From the NCBI GenBank assembly GCA_034189755.1, contig JAXIHJ010000008.1, positions 1 through 38,302 on the forward strand: a stretch of 38,302 nt of DNA. Reading direction: 5' to 3'. The position numbers were made by a program, and so were the translations under genes. Source of the stretch: JAXIHJ01 sp034189755. GTDB taxonomy: Bacteria > Planctomycetota > Phycisphaerae > SM23-33. The notes below the pieces were generated by a model, which worked only from the letters and a program-made list of their open reading frames with translations, was not told the origin of the DNA and ran no database searches. Positions 1 through 8,249 of the stretch are shown one piece after another (position 1 is the first letter of the stretch; every line of letters starts with the position of its first letter).

Positions 1-2
1 AT

Positions 3-1706
3 ACGATGCTAATCGCACGCGACGTTCGAGGGCTGGCGGAACTGGATCATGCCCTCGGCGAACTCGACGAGCAACCGCCGCCGGACCGGCTTCGCCGGGC
101 GCTTTCAGAGGTTTTCTGCGTGCCGGCGCGAACCGAGTCGCTCGTGGACATCATAGACGTGCTCGACGCCCGCGCGATGCGCTACCAACACGTATTCCTG
201 ATGGGTGTCGGCGAGGGGCAGTTTCCTGTTCGTTTCGCAGCCGGGGCGCTGGTGAGCGAACTGGACCGGCTCAACTGGTCCGGTTGCGGTGTCGTATTGG
301 ACAGCAGGCGAGATCTGACCGCGCGGGAGATGCTGCTGTTTTACCTGGCCGTGTCGCGCTGCGACGAGAGCCTGACGCTGAGCTTTCCGGATTCGGACGC
401 TGTCGGCCGGCCGGCAGCGCCCGGCAGCTTCCTGCTTTCCATGTTGGAGCCTCTGGGCGGACCGGAGGCGGCCAAACAGGCCGGTATCTTCCAGCAGTTG
501 CCCCAAGGCCAATTCCTGCCGCCGGCTGACGAGCTTGCCAATAACTCCGACGCATTCAATGCAGGCGTTGCAGGTTTATTTCAAGACGACTGGCGCCGGT
601 GGCGTGTCGCGGCGGCATGGGCCACAGTACACGTTCCGGAAAAAATCACGCGGGCCGCAATGGGTCTGTGGGCGAGGCATCGCCGCTGGTCAGCCGGCCC
701 GTGCGATGCGTTCGACGGACGCATTGGCGACACGGAACTGCTGAAAAGGCTCGCCGGGCGATATCCCGGCGGGGAAATCTTTTCAGCCAGCCAGTTGAAC
801 GCGTTCGGCTGGTGTCCCTGGCAGTTCTTCGCAACGTACGTACTGAACCTAAAGCCGTTGAGTCAGCCTCAGCGCAGGCTGGAGCCGGTGTTCAGGGGCG
901 TCTTCTGCCACAAAGTGCTGTTTGATGTGATGAGCCGCCTGCGCGACGAGCTTGGCGGCGTCAGGCTGGCTGAGGTGGACAGCCGGCGCCTTCAACAGTT
1001 GCTGGACGAGGCCGTTGCCGCCGAAGCCGAACAGGTGGAGCTACAAAACCCGCGGTATCCGGTGCTCTGGCGGATCCAGCAAGAACAGATGCGGCGAGAA
1101 ATTCATCAGTACCTTATCAGTCAACAAAAAACACAAGCCGCCACGACCGAAAGCCTGTACTTCGAACTGGGTTTCGGCATGGACGCCGCAGACCCGGATT
1201 CGGTAGACCCCGCCAGTTCGCCCAAGCCTATTGTGCTACCCACGCCCGCCGGCCAGATACGTATCCACGGAACGATCGACCGTGTGGATAGGCTGAATCT
1301 CGACGGCGCCGAGAAGCTGTTCGTCATCGATTACAAGACCGGCCGGCCGGCCAGGCACAAGGACATTGACGCCGGACGGAACCTTCAACTGCCGCTTTAC
1401 GTCGAGGCGGTCGAGCGCGTTGTCGGCAAAGATTCAGCCGGCGGCGCATTTCATCGTATCACCGACGGCACCCAGCGGCACTTCTCGGCCATCAAGACGC
1501 CGCCCAAAGACAAGCGCGAATTCCGGCAGCGGCGGGAGGATGCCATGGCGACGGTCGGTAAGTTTATTTCACACATGGCTGCCGGGCGGTTCGACTTGCT
1601 GCCGAGCCATCAGTGTCCGAGCTATTGTCCGTTTCGCCAAATTTGCCACTACACTGTCGCGCGGGCACGTCGCAAGGCGGAAACAGACCGGGAGCCTGTC
1701 CAATGA
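3..1706 (+). CDS. addB: AddB-like nuclease subunit, C-terminal part (5' end outside window)
   Basis: This is the C-terminal portion of the B subunit of an AddAB-type helicase-nuclease, which resects double-strand breaks for RecA. The frame is open to the left edge and family members are about twice as long, so the first in-frame ATG at 6 is unlikely to be the real start. A PD-(D/E)XK nuclease core is visible near residues 425-450 counted from position 6 (GTIDRVDR, then VIDYKTG). A Cys in FGWCPWQFF (residue 270) plus Cys 537, 541 and 547 (C-x3-C-x5-C) match the Fe-S staple of AddB-type nucleases. The stop codon overlaps the addA start as ATGA, so the two subunits are probably translationally coupled. 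The family assignment is strong; whether to call it AddB or a generic RecB-family nuclease depends on the missing N-terminus. Confidence 0.85.
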   Translation, partial: TMLIARDVRGLAELDHALGELDEQPPPDRLRRALSEVFCVPARTESLVDIIDVLDARAMRYQHVFLMGVGEGQFPVRFAAGALVSELDRLNWSGCGVVLDSRRDLTAREMLLFYLAVSRCDESLTLSFPDSDAVGRPAAPGSFLLSMLEPLGGPEAAKQAGIFQQLPQGQFLPPADELANNSDAFNAGVAGLFQDDWRRWRVAAAWATVHVPEKITRAAMGLWARHRRWSAGPCDAFDGRIGDTELLKRLAGRYPGGEIFSASQLNAFGWCPWQFFATYVLNLKPLSQPQRRLEPVFRGVFCHKVLFDVMSRLRDELGGVRLAEVDSRRLQQLLDEAVAAEAEQVELQNPRYPVLWRIQQEQMRREIHQYLISQQKTQAATTESLYFELGFGMDAADPDSVDPASSPKPIVLPTPAGQIRIHGTIDRVDRLNLDGAEKLFVIDYKTGRPARHKDIDAGRNLQLPLYVEAVERVVGKDSAGGAFHRITDGTQRHFSAIKTPPKDKREFRQRREDAMATVGKFISHMAAGRFDLLPSHQCPSYCPFRQICHYTVARARRKAETDREPVQ

Positions 1707-4700
1707 CCCGCCGGCTTCAACTGACGCCCGCCCAGCATGCCGCGGCAATCGACCGCGTAGGCGATAATCTGGCCCTCCTTAGCGGGGCCGGATGCGGTAA
1801 GACGCACGTACTGGCCCGTCGGTTCACCGAACTGCTGATGCGCAGCGGCGACGAGGCCAATCCTCTCTCGCGCTTCGTGGCGCTGACGTTTACCGACAAG
1901 GCCGCACTGGAAATGTCAAAGTCCGTCCACAAGCTGCTGGCGGAAGCGGCCAGGGGCAGCAAGGGCCACGACCGCCGCCGGTTGCTTGGCTGGCTGGAAC
2001 AGTTGCCCGAAGCGCGAATCTCAACAATTCATGCCTTCTGTGCTTCCACGCTGCGGGCTTATGCCGTAGAGGCCGGGCTGGACCCGGCCTTCGCGGTCTG
2101 CGCCGAGGAGCTGATCCAGGAACAGATGATCTCCGAAGCCGCCGAGCAGGCTGTGCTGGCAGCCGTCGAGGCCGAAGACGCCAACGTGGCGAAGCTGCTT
2201 AGCTGCATCCCCTTCAACGCAGCCGTGGGGCAGGTTCGTCAACTCCTTGAGATGCGCACGCTGTTCGACTTTTCGGCGTTTGAAAATCCCGCCGCAACCC
2301 TGGCGCGATGGTGCAAACTCTACGACGCCGAAAGGCAAGCCGCCTTCGATCGCCTGCAAAACGACGCGGATTTGCGCGACCAATTGAACGCCGTGTCGGC
2401 AGCGCCGTGCGGCGACGATAATGACAAACTGAACATCTACCGCCGCGAAAGGCTTCCAATCGCCGAACGGATAATCGCCAGCCGGGACGCCCGGACTGCG
2501 GCGGACTTTGCCATATTGGGTAAAAAGCCCGGTACCATCGGTTCGGGAAAAAACTGGGGCGGGGCGGCGTCCCTGAAGCATATCCGCCGGGAAATGAAGG
2601 ATTTGTTCACCTCGCTGGGCGAGTACGGCGTTTACGCCGAGCAGTTCGGCGAACTGGACGTCCAGGCCGCCGAGATGCTCTCGGCATTAACTTACCTCGC
2701 GGGCCGGGCCAACGAACTTTACGCCGCCACAAAACGCCGTCGCGGGCTTCTGGATTTCCTAGACCTGCTGGACCACACATATAAGCTGCTCGCCGGCAAC
2801 GCGGCGGTCCGCGGGCTGCTGGCCGAGCAGATCGATCAACTTCTCATCGACGAGACCCAGGACACCAACGGCTTTCAGTTGCGGCTGCTTAGCCTGCTGA
2901 TCTTCGGCCGAGAAGACCCGCCCAATCCGCCCGACGGCCGGCTGTTCATCGTCGGCGACGGCAAGCAGAGCATATACCGTTTCCGCGGTGCGGAGGTGGA
3001 GCAGTTCGAGCGGGTTTGCAGGCGGCTCGGCCGAAACAGGCAGGAGACTCTGGACGTCTCGTTCCGCACGCACCCGGCGGGCGTGGCGTTCGTGAACCAC
3101 CTGTTCGAACCGTTGATGGGCGATGACTACACGCCCATAAGCTCCAGCCGCAGCGAGACGCCCCCCCAGCCGGCGGTGGAAATACTGTTAGCCGGGGCAA
3201 GCGATGATTTTCCCATTGATAGCGCCGCAGGCGCAACGGCAGCTCAGGCGGCACTGACCGCACAGCGGATACGCCAGATGCTCGACAACAAAGAACCGCT
3301 CGTCCGGGACGAGCACGGCAAGGCGTGGCGGCCGGTGCAGCCAGGCGATATCGCCATTCTTTTCGCGCGCGCTACGTACAGCCTCGACTATGAAAACGAA
3401 CTGGCTCGGCGGTCTGTGCCAAGTTACATGGTGGCCGGGTCGGGCTTCTTCCAACAGCAGGAAGTCTACGACATACTCAACGCACTCCGCGTAATCGACA
3501 ATCCGTTCGACGACGTAGCCTTTTTCGGCGTGCTCCGCAGCAGCCTGTTCGGCCTGGACGACAACGCCCTGATGTGGATCGCCGAGACACTGAAGCCTCC
3601 GTATCTGCCGAAGCTGGTTGAAAACCCATCGAGCGCAGTCGATGGGCTTACCGAAGCACATCGCGAGACACTGATGTTCGCGACGGGACTTCTCCTGGCG
3701 CTGCATCGTGAAAAGGACGCCGTGGGCATCGACGTACTTATCGAGCGGCTGCTGGAAGAGACCGGCTACTCCGCAACGCTATTGGCGCAATTCCGGGGCA
3801 AGCGGATGCTGGGCAACGTTCGCCGGCTTATCGAGCAGGCCCACTCGGCAACGGCGGGCCTGTCGTCGCTGGCTGAATTCATCAGACGGATGGATGAGAT
3901 GGTCATCAGCGACAGCTCCTACAGCCAGGCCGTCGTTGTCGGCGAGACCGAGAACGTCGTACGCCTGATGACCATCCACAAGGCCAAGGGGCTGGAGTTT
4001 CCGGTGGTGTTCATTCCAGACCTCAATGCCGGCCGGAAAGGCCACAAGGGCGCCCTGCTGCACCGCGACGACTGGCGGCTGACCTACAAACTTAAGGCCG
4101 ACGATGCCGATGATGAATCGCAGGGGCTTCCGCTTTCATATCGGCTCGCAAAACGTTTGGAAAACGCCGACCAACAGGCCGAGGATATTCGCAAGCTCTA
4201 TGTCGCCGCCACGCGACACAGGGACCATCTGGTGTTCGTCGGCGCTGACTGGCGGACTCAAGACGGCGGGTTCCGGGCAAGCAACAGCTACCTTCAGACA
4301 TTGGACCAGCAGCTCGGACTGGCCAAGGGCCTAAATGCCGGACGGCAGAGTATTCCTTACGGCCGGGATGGATACGAACTTAGGCTGCTGGCAGTCCAGC
4401 CTAAACCCGCTCGGCGTAGAAAAACTACCCTCTCGCCCGGCAAGCAACTGCTGGCCGACGCCGCTTCGGGAGAAGACCTCGCCCGACGGATTATCGCCTC
4501 AGCCAGCGGCGGCAAGGCCGCCTGGCCGCTGATTGGACCGCTGCCCGTGAGCATCGGGCGAGCGGAGCTGGCGGTAACGGCTTTGGCTGATTTCGAGCAT
4601 TGTCCGATGCTATATCGCTGGCGATATGAACTGCGCATTCCGGCGGAGTACGGAAAAACAGCCGCCGCTCAAAAGGCGGAGGCCAAGTCCGCCCATCTGC

Positions 4701-5347
4701 CTGACGCCGCGACGATGGGGACGATCTTCCACCGGTGCATGGAGCTGTTGGACTTCGCGCAGCCGCGGGCGGAAACCTCGCTGGTTCAGCAAGTCGTCGG
4801 CGAAATGGATTTGCAAGAAGCTGTCGACGTCGAAGCCGTCGCCGCCGAGTTGGCCTCGATGCTGGCAAACTTCCGCAGCCATAAGCTTTGGCCGCAACTG
4901 GTCTCAGCCAGGTGCATGCTCCGAGAGCTGGATTTCGTGATGGATTGCGGAGCGGTGTCGTTGCACGGACAGATAGACCTGCTCTTCCAGGACGCCGACG
5001 GTGCGTGGCGTATCGTGGATTACAAGTCCGACTGCATATCGGCTGACCGCGGCGCAATCCAGCGCCACGCCGGGCGGTATGAGTTGCAGATGCTTGTGTA
5101 CGCCATCGCAGCCGGGCGGCATCTGGGGCATCCGCCGGCTGAGGCGATGTTATACTTCCTCCGCCCGGCCGTTACACATGCGTTCAACGTCACGGAAACC
5201 GCACTGAAAGCGGCGGAAAAGCGCGCCGAAACGCTTGCCGAAGAGCTGGTCGCCGCCCGCCGCGTGAGGCAATTCACACGCCGGGAAACCGATGCCTGCG
5301 AGCTTTGCTCGTATCAAGCGTACTGCCTTCGGCAGGAAAGCCTCTAG
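1703..5347 (+). CDS. addA: AddA-like UvrD/RecB-family helicase-nuclease
   Basis: ATP-dependent 3'-5' helicase with a C-terminal nuclease, partner of the upstream AddB in break resection. The start is placed at ATG 1703 because it follows GGGAG, overlaps the addB stop, and puts the N-terminus (QLTPAQHAAA) where family members begin; an in-frame upstream extension to 1613 lies inside addB. Helicase motifs are in order: Walker A SGAGCGKT (about residues 27-34), DETQD (about 383-387), GDGKQSIYRFRGAE (about 418-431), TIHKAKGLEFP (about 755-765) and YVAATRHRDHLV. The nuclease core is GQIDLLF and IVDYKSD (about 1104) with a QMLVY motif. Length is 1214 aa, normal for AddA. Unusually for AddA, it also has a Cys at 967 (FEHCPM) and C1199-x2-C1202-x5-C1208 at the C-terminus, an Fe-S-type arrangement. 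Confidence 0.93.
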   Translation: MTRRLQLTPAQHAAAIDRVGDNLALLSGAGCGKTHVLARRFTELLMRSGDEANPLSRFVALTFTDKAALEMSKSVHKLLAEAARGSKGHDRRRLLGWLEQLPEARISTIHAFCASTLRAYAVEAGLDPAFAVCAEELIQEQMISEAAEQAVLAAVEAEDANVAKLLSCIPFNAAVGQVRQLLEMRTLFDFSAFENPAATLARWCKLYDAERQAAFDRLQNDADLRDQLNAVSAAPCGDDNDKLNIYRRERLPIAERIIASRDARTAADFAILGKKPGTIGSGKNWGGAASLKHIRREMKDLFTSLGEYGVYAEQFGELDVQAAEMLSALTYLAGRANELYAATKRRRGLLDFLDLLDHTYKLLAGNAAVRGLLAEQIDQLLIDETQDTNGFQLRLLSLLIFGREDPPNPPDGRLFIVGDGKQSIYRFRGAEVEQFERVCRRLGRNRQETLDVSFRTHPAGVAFVNHLFEPLMGDDYTPISSSRSETPPQPAVEILLAGASDDFPIDSAAGATAAQAALTAQRIRQMLDNKEPLVRDEHGKAWRPVQPGDIAILFARATYSLDYENELARRSVPSYMVAGSGFFQQQEVYDILNALRVIDNPFDDVAFFGVLRSSLFGLDDNALMWIAETLKPPYLPKLVENPSSAVDGLTEAHRETLMFATGLLLALHREKDAVGIDVLIERLLEETGYSATLLAQFRGKRMLGNVRRLIEQAHSATAGLSSLAEFIRRMDEMVISDSSYSQAVVVGETENVVRLMTIHKAKGLEFPVVFIPDLNAGRKGHKGALLHRDDWRLTYKLKADDADDESQGLPLSYRLAKRLENADQQAEDIRKLYVAATRHRDHLVFVGADWRTQDGGFRASNSYLQTLDQQLGLAKGLNAGRQSIPYGRDGYELRLLAVQPKPARRRKTTLSPGKQLLADAASGEDLARRIIASASGGKAAWPLIGPLPVSIGRAELAVTALADFEHCPMLYRWRYELRIPAEYGKTAAAQKAEAKSAHLPDAATMGTIFHRCMELLDFAQPRAETSLVQQVVGEMDLQEAVDVEAVAAELASMLANFRSHKLWPQLVSARCMLRELDFVMDCGAVSLHGQIDLLFQDADGAWRIVDYKSDCISADRGAIQRHAGRYELQMLVYAIAAGRHLGHPPAEAMLYFLRPAVTHAFNVTETALKAAEKRAETLAEELVAARRVRQFTRRETDACELCSYQAYCLRQESL

Positions 5348-5365
5348 CCAAAACAGCCACACTGT

Positions 5366-5373
5366 GGTATAGT
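5366..5373 (+). promoter_or_regulatory. possible extended -10 promoter for the PIN-TRAM gene
   Basis: A TGG-TATAGT element (TATAGT at 5368-5373) lies just after the addA stop and 53 bases before the next ATG. It resembles an extended -10 box. No good -35 is visible at the right distance, which extended -10 promoters tolerate. Confidence 0.3.
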
Positions 5374-5426
5374 ATGCGGGTCATAAAGGTCATACTTATT
5401 CATAACTGGAATATGGGGAAAAAGTA

Positions 5427-6641
5427 ATGGTACTTCAGCTGGTCCGTGTTATCTTCCTGCTGGCTGTTCTGGCCGCCACCATTTCTTATGCCTTGCAGGC
5501 TAACGTTTACGAGAAAGGCTCGACGTACGTCACCATATATATTCTGGTGCCGGCGATTGTGGCCTTCGTCATAATGCTGATAGACATGCTGTGGCATCGC
5601 AAGAGGCTTCAGGTGCTCAGCGGGTTGTTTTTCGGCATTTTGGCCGGGCTGGTGATTGCCTACGTGCTGACGCTCATCGTGAACCTGGGGGCGACGCTGT
5701 TTCCGGCACCACAGCCTGCGATGCACCCCGGAACCGAACCCGAAGTCCCGGCAAAGATCGCTGCCAACGCCCCGGAAGCGGAAAAATTGGCATACGAAGC
5801 CGCCCGCAACACCTGGCTGAAGAACAAGCAGGAACACGATAAGGCCATGAGATTGTATCGCTCATACGCGGCTTACAAACAGACGATGCAGCTGATCAAG
5901 CTGCTTCTTGGAGCCGCAGCGGTTTTTGTGTGCACCTCGTTTGTGCTTCAAACCAAAGACGACTTCCGTTTCGTGATTCCCTACGTGGAGTTTTCCAAGC
6001 AGACCAAAGGCGCACGGCCTTTGCTGCTGGACACGTCGGTGATTATCGACGGCCGGATCGCCGATATCGCAGATACGAAAATCCTCGAATCCGAGGTAAT
6101 CGTTCCTCGCTTTATTCTCGCCGAATTGCAGACAATCGCCGACAGCGATGAGAAGCTGAAGCGCAACCGGGGGCGGCGCGGGCTGGACATACTCAACCGC
6201 CTCCAGAACACCGACAAAATCGACATCCATATACTGGACGCCGACGCGCCAAACGTGGATGAAACCACAGCAGTAGACGCCAAGCTCGTAGCCCTGGCCA
6301 AGCACCTCGACGGGCGGGTCATAACCAACGATTACAACCTCAACAAAGTCGCCCAGCTCCGCGGCGTGGACGTTATCAACATCAACGACCTGGCCAACGC
6401 CCTCAAGCCCGTCATGCTGCCGGGCGAATCTCTGACCATCAAGATCCTCAAGCCGGGCGAAGAGCCGGGCCAAGGCGTCGGCTATCTCGAAGACGGGACG
6501 ATGGTCGTCGCCGAACAGGCTCGCGACGTCGTCGGACGGGAAATTACTATCACCGTCACCAGCGTGATCCAGACCTCCGCCGGGCGGATGATCTTTGGGA
6601 AACTGGACCCGGAAAAGTCCTTCAGCCAGCGGCGCACGTAA
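5427..6641 (+). CDS. membrane-anchored PIN-TRAM domain protein (YacL-like)
   Basis: A 404-aa protein with the YacL/PilT-TRAM architecture: predicted membrane helices at about 1-22, 33-54, 64-90 and 155-175, a PIN nuclease-like domain at about 197-315, and a TRAM (RNA-binding) domain at about 328-392. PIN acidic residues are visible: D202 (LLDTSVIIDG), E233 (LAELQ) and D302 (TNDYN). Family members are thought to act on RNA or nucleic acid at the membrane, but their substrate is not established. The start ATG follows GGGGAAAAA at a good distance. Between the third and fourth helices there is an unusually long, charged, Pro/Ala/Glu-rich segment (about 91-154) with a likely helical stretch; in YacL as I recall it this loop is short. 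It stands alone between addA and the ATPase genes. Confidence 0.85.
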   Translation: MVLQLVRVIFLLAVLAATISYALQANVYEKGSTYVTIYILVPAIVAFVIMLIDMLWHRKRLQVLSGLFFGILAGLVIAYVLTLIVNLGATLFPAPQPAMHPGTEPEVPAKIAANAPEAEKLAYEAARNTWLKNKQEHDKAMRLYRSYAAYKQTMQLIKLLLGAAAVFVCTSFVLQTKDDFRFVIPYVEFSKQTKGARPLLLDTSVIIDGRIADIADTKILESEVIVPRFILAELQTIADSDEKLKRNRGRRGLDILNRLQNTDKIDIHILDADAPNVDETTAVDAKLVALAKHLDGRVITNDYNLNKVAQLRGVDVININDLANALKPVMLPGESLTIKILKPGEEPGQGVGYLEDGTMVVAEQARDVVGREITITVTSVIQTSAGRMIFGKLDPEKSFSQRRT

Positions 6642-6703
6642 TATAAAAATTCCGCCCCATACAAAAACTTGTCTCTACAGCCCTGCTTTGCGGCGGGTTT
6701 GTC

Positions 6704-6732
6704 TTGAATCTTGTCCCCAATAACGGCATAGT
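6704..6732 (+). promoter_or_regulatory. possible promoter for the V-ATPase genes
   Basis: TTGAAT (6704-6709), a 17-base spacer and CATAGT (6727-6732) match four of six bases in each box. It lies in the 154-base gap before the subunit E gene. It is the best candidate I see there, but weak. Confidence 0.25.
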
Positions 6733-6795
6733 TAGCCATTTCGAGGCCTTCTGCGTCATTTTGGCAGGAACATTGTGCCGTACGGAGCCTAAACC

Positions 6796-7422
6796 ATGGC
6801 CGAATCCATCGAATCGTTCGTGACAAAGCTGCAGCAGGAAGGTGTTCAGGCCGGCAGGCAGGCTGCGGAGAAAATCCGCTCCGAAGCCCAGGCGCAGGCC
6901 GAGGAAATAGTAAGCCAGGCCGAGAAGAAGGCCGAAAAACTTCTCACCGATGCACAGCAGGAGGCGGAAAACACTCTCGCTCGCGGCAAGACCGCGCTGG
7001 AGCTGGCGTCTCGCGATACTGTATTGCACCTGCGAGAGGCACTCAGCCGAGCAATCAACGCCGTCTTGATGGACAATGCCAAGTCCAAACTCGACGATGC
7101 AGATTTCCTCGGCAAGCTTATGCATGACGTCGTGCTGCAATACGCCAAGGCCCACTCGCAACACAAGGCCGTTCGAATCAACGTCTCCAAAGACATGCAG
7201 AAGAAACTCACCCGCTGGGCCTTGCAGCAAACGCACCACAAATCCGATGGTCTGCCCATCGACCTGAAAAGCCGGCTGGCCAAATCGGGCTTTGAGTACA
7301 GTGTGGATGACGCCACTGTCGAGGTTACGGCCGAATCGGTCGTCGATACGCTCCAGGAGCTGGTCGGGCCAAATCTCGGCGAAATGCTGGACCACGCGAT
7401 AGACAAGGCCGGAAAACGCTAA
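6796..7422 (+). CDS. atpE: V-type ATP synthase subunit E
   Basis: Peripheral-stalk subunit E of a bacterial V/A-type ATPase. The 208-aa protein has the expected shape: a long Ala/Glu/Gln/Lys-rich helical N-terminal half (about residues 15-75, repeated EA/KA patterns) that would pair with the partner stalk subunit, and a mixed alpha/beta C-terminal half ending in VDTLQELVGPNLGEML. The ATG at 6796 follows CGGAG. It is the first gene of the cluster E, DUF2764, A, B; this order is the one I know from Chlamydiae, spirochaetes and Bacteroidetes. The low sequence complexity of the N-terminus makes the call depend partly on context, which is strong. Confidence 0.88.
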   Translation: MAESIESFVTKLQQEGVQAGRQAAEKIRSEAQAQAEEIVSQAEKKAEKLLTDAQQEAENTLARGKTALELASRDTVLHLREALSRAINAVLMDNAKSKLDDADFLGKLMHDVVLQYAKAHSQHKAVRINVSKDMQKKLTRWALQQTHHKSDGLPIDLKSRLAKSGFEYSVDDATVEVTAESVVDTLQELVGPNLGEMLDHAIDKAGKR

Positions 7423-7448
7423 ACGCCGAGAATAATCGGGATTCCTTA

Positions 7449-8168
7449 ATGGCTGGAGACAACTATTACCTGATGACGGCCCTGCCGGCCCTGGGCGAGT
7501 TGGGAAGCCCCCCGCCCCTTTCCGCCGCCGAGTTGCTTGCGCATGTTCGCCCCAACGGCGGTGCCGCCGACCTGGTCGAGGCGGTTCTTCTCAGCGACGA
7601 CCTGATCCAGCGAGAAGCGTTTCTTGCCGGCGAGGTCGAGCAGGTTTCTCCGGCTGTGCTGACCGTAGCCCAGGCCAAGAACGATCAGCCGCTGCCGGAC
7701 TTCCTTGTAAGCGATCTCGACGAATCGCACGTCGGGATTGCAGTTGATAGACTTTGGGCGGCTTACTATCACCACGCAGCCTCCATTGCCAGCCGGTGTT
7801 CCAGCAGGTTTCTAACCGAGTGGCTTGGGTATGAGGTCTCCCTGCGAAACGCACTAGCCGTCGCAAGGGCCAAAGCACTCGACATAGACCCCGTCGGGTA
7901 CACCGTCGCCGCCGAGCTTGGGGGCGAATACGATTTTAGCGTGCTGCTGGCTGAGTGGGCTGCCGCAAGCAACCCCCTGGCCGGCCTTCGCGTGCTCGAT
8001 AAGGCCCGCTGGCGCTGGCTGACAGAAAACGACGCGTGGTTCACATTCGCAGACGACGAATTGGTCGCATATGCGGTGAAGCTCATGCTGCTGTGCCGCT
8101 GGAGACGACTGACTGAACCGCAAAACACCAAATCGAATCGCCCGGAAAAAGCGCAAAAGTACACGTAA
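7449..8168 (+). CDS. DUF2764 family V-ATPase-associated protein
   Basis: A 239-aa protein beginning with the typical YYLMTALPALGE...PPPLS pattern of the DUF2764 family, which sits between subunits E and A in bacterial V-ATPase clusters of the chlamydial/spirochaetal type. The rest is helical, with WLGYEVSLRNALAVARA and a C-terminal half rich in Trp and Ala. These operons lack a recognised subunit C gene, so the family is a candidate for the C/d-like subunit joining rotor and membrane sector; that is inference, not demonstrated here. It lies 26 bases after atpE and 81 bases before atpA. The tail after about residue 220 is basic and low in complexity. It has no nucleotide-binding motif. Confidence 0.8.
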   Translation: MAGDNYYLMTALPALGELGSPPPLSAAELLAHVRPNGGAADLVEAVLLSDDLIQREAFLAGEVEQVSPAVLTVAQAKNDQPLPDFLVSDLDESHVGIAVDRLWAAYYHHAASIASRCSSRFLTEWLGYEVSLRNALAVARAKALDIDPVGYTVAAELGGEYDFSVLLAEWAAASNPLAGLRVLDKARWRWLTENDAWFTFADDELVAYAVKLMLLCRWRRLTEPQNTKSNRPEKAQKYT

Positions 8169-8181
8169 AACGACCCCGACG

Positions 8182-8205
8182 GCCCACAGGTAGCTATCTG
8201 CGGGC
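8182..8205 (+). other. hairpin between the DUF2764 and atpA genes
   Basis: GCCCACAG (8182-8189) and CTGCGGGC (8198-8205) pair over seven of eight positions around an 8-base loop. There is no T-run, so it is more likely an mRNA processing or spacing structure than a terminator. Confidence 0.35.
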
Positions 8206-8249
8206 TGTAAAAAGGTTGTATGCTGCAAGATTAGAACGAGGTACTCATC

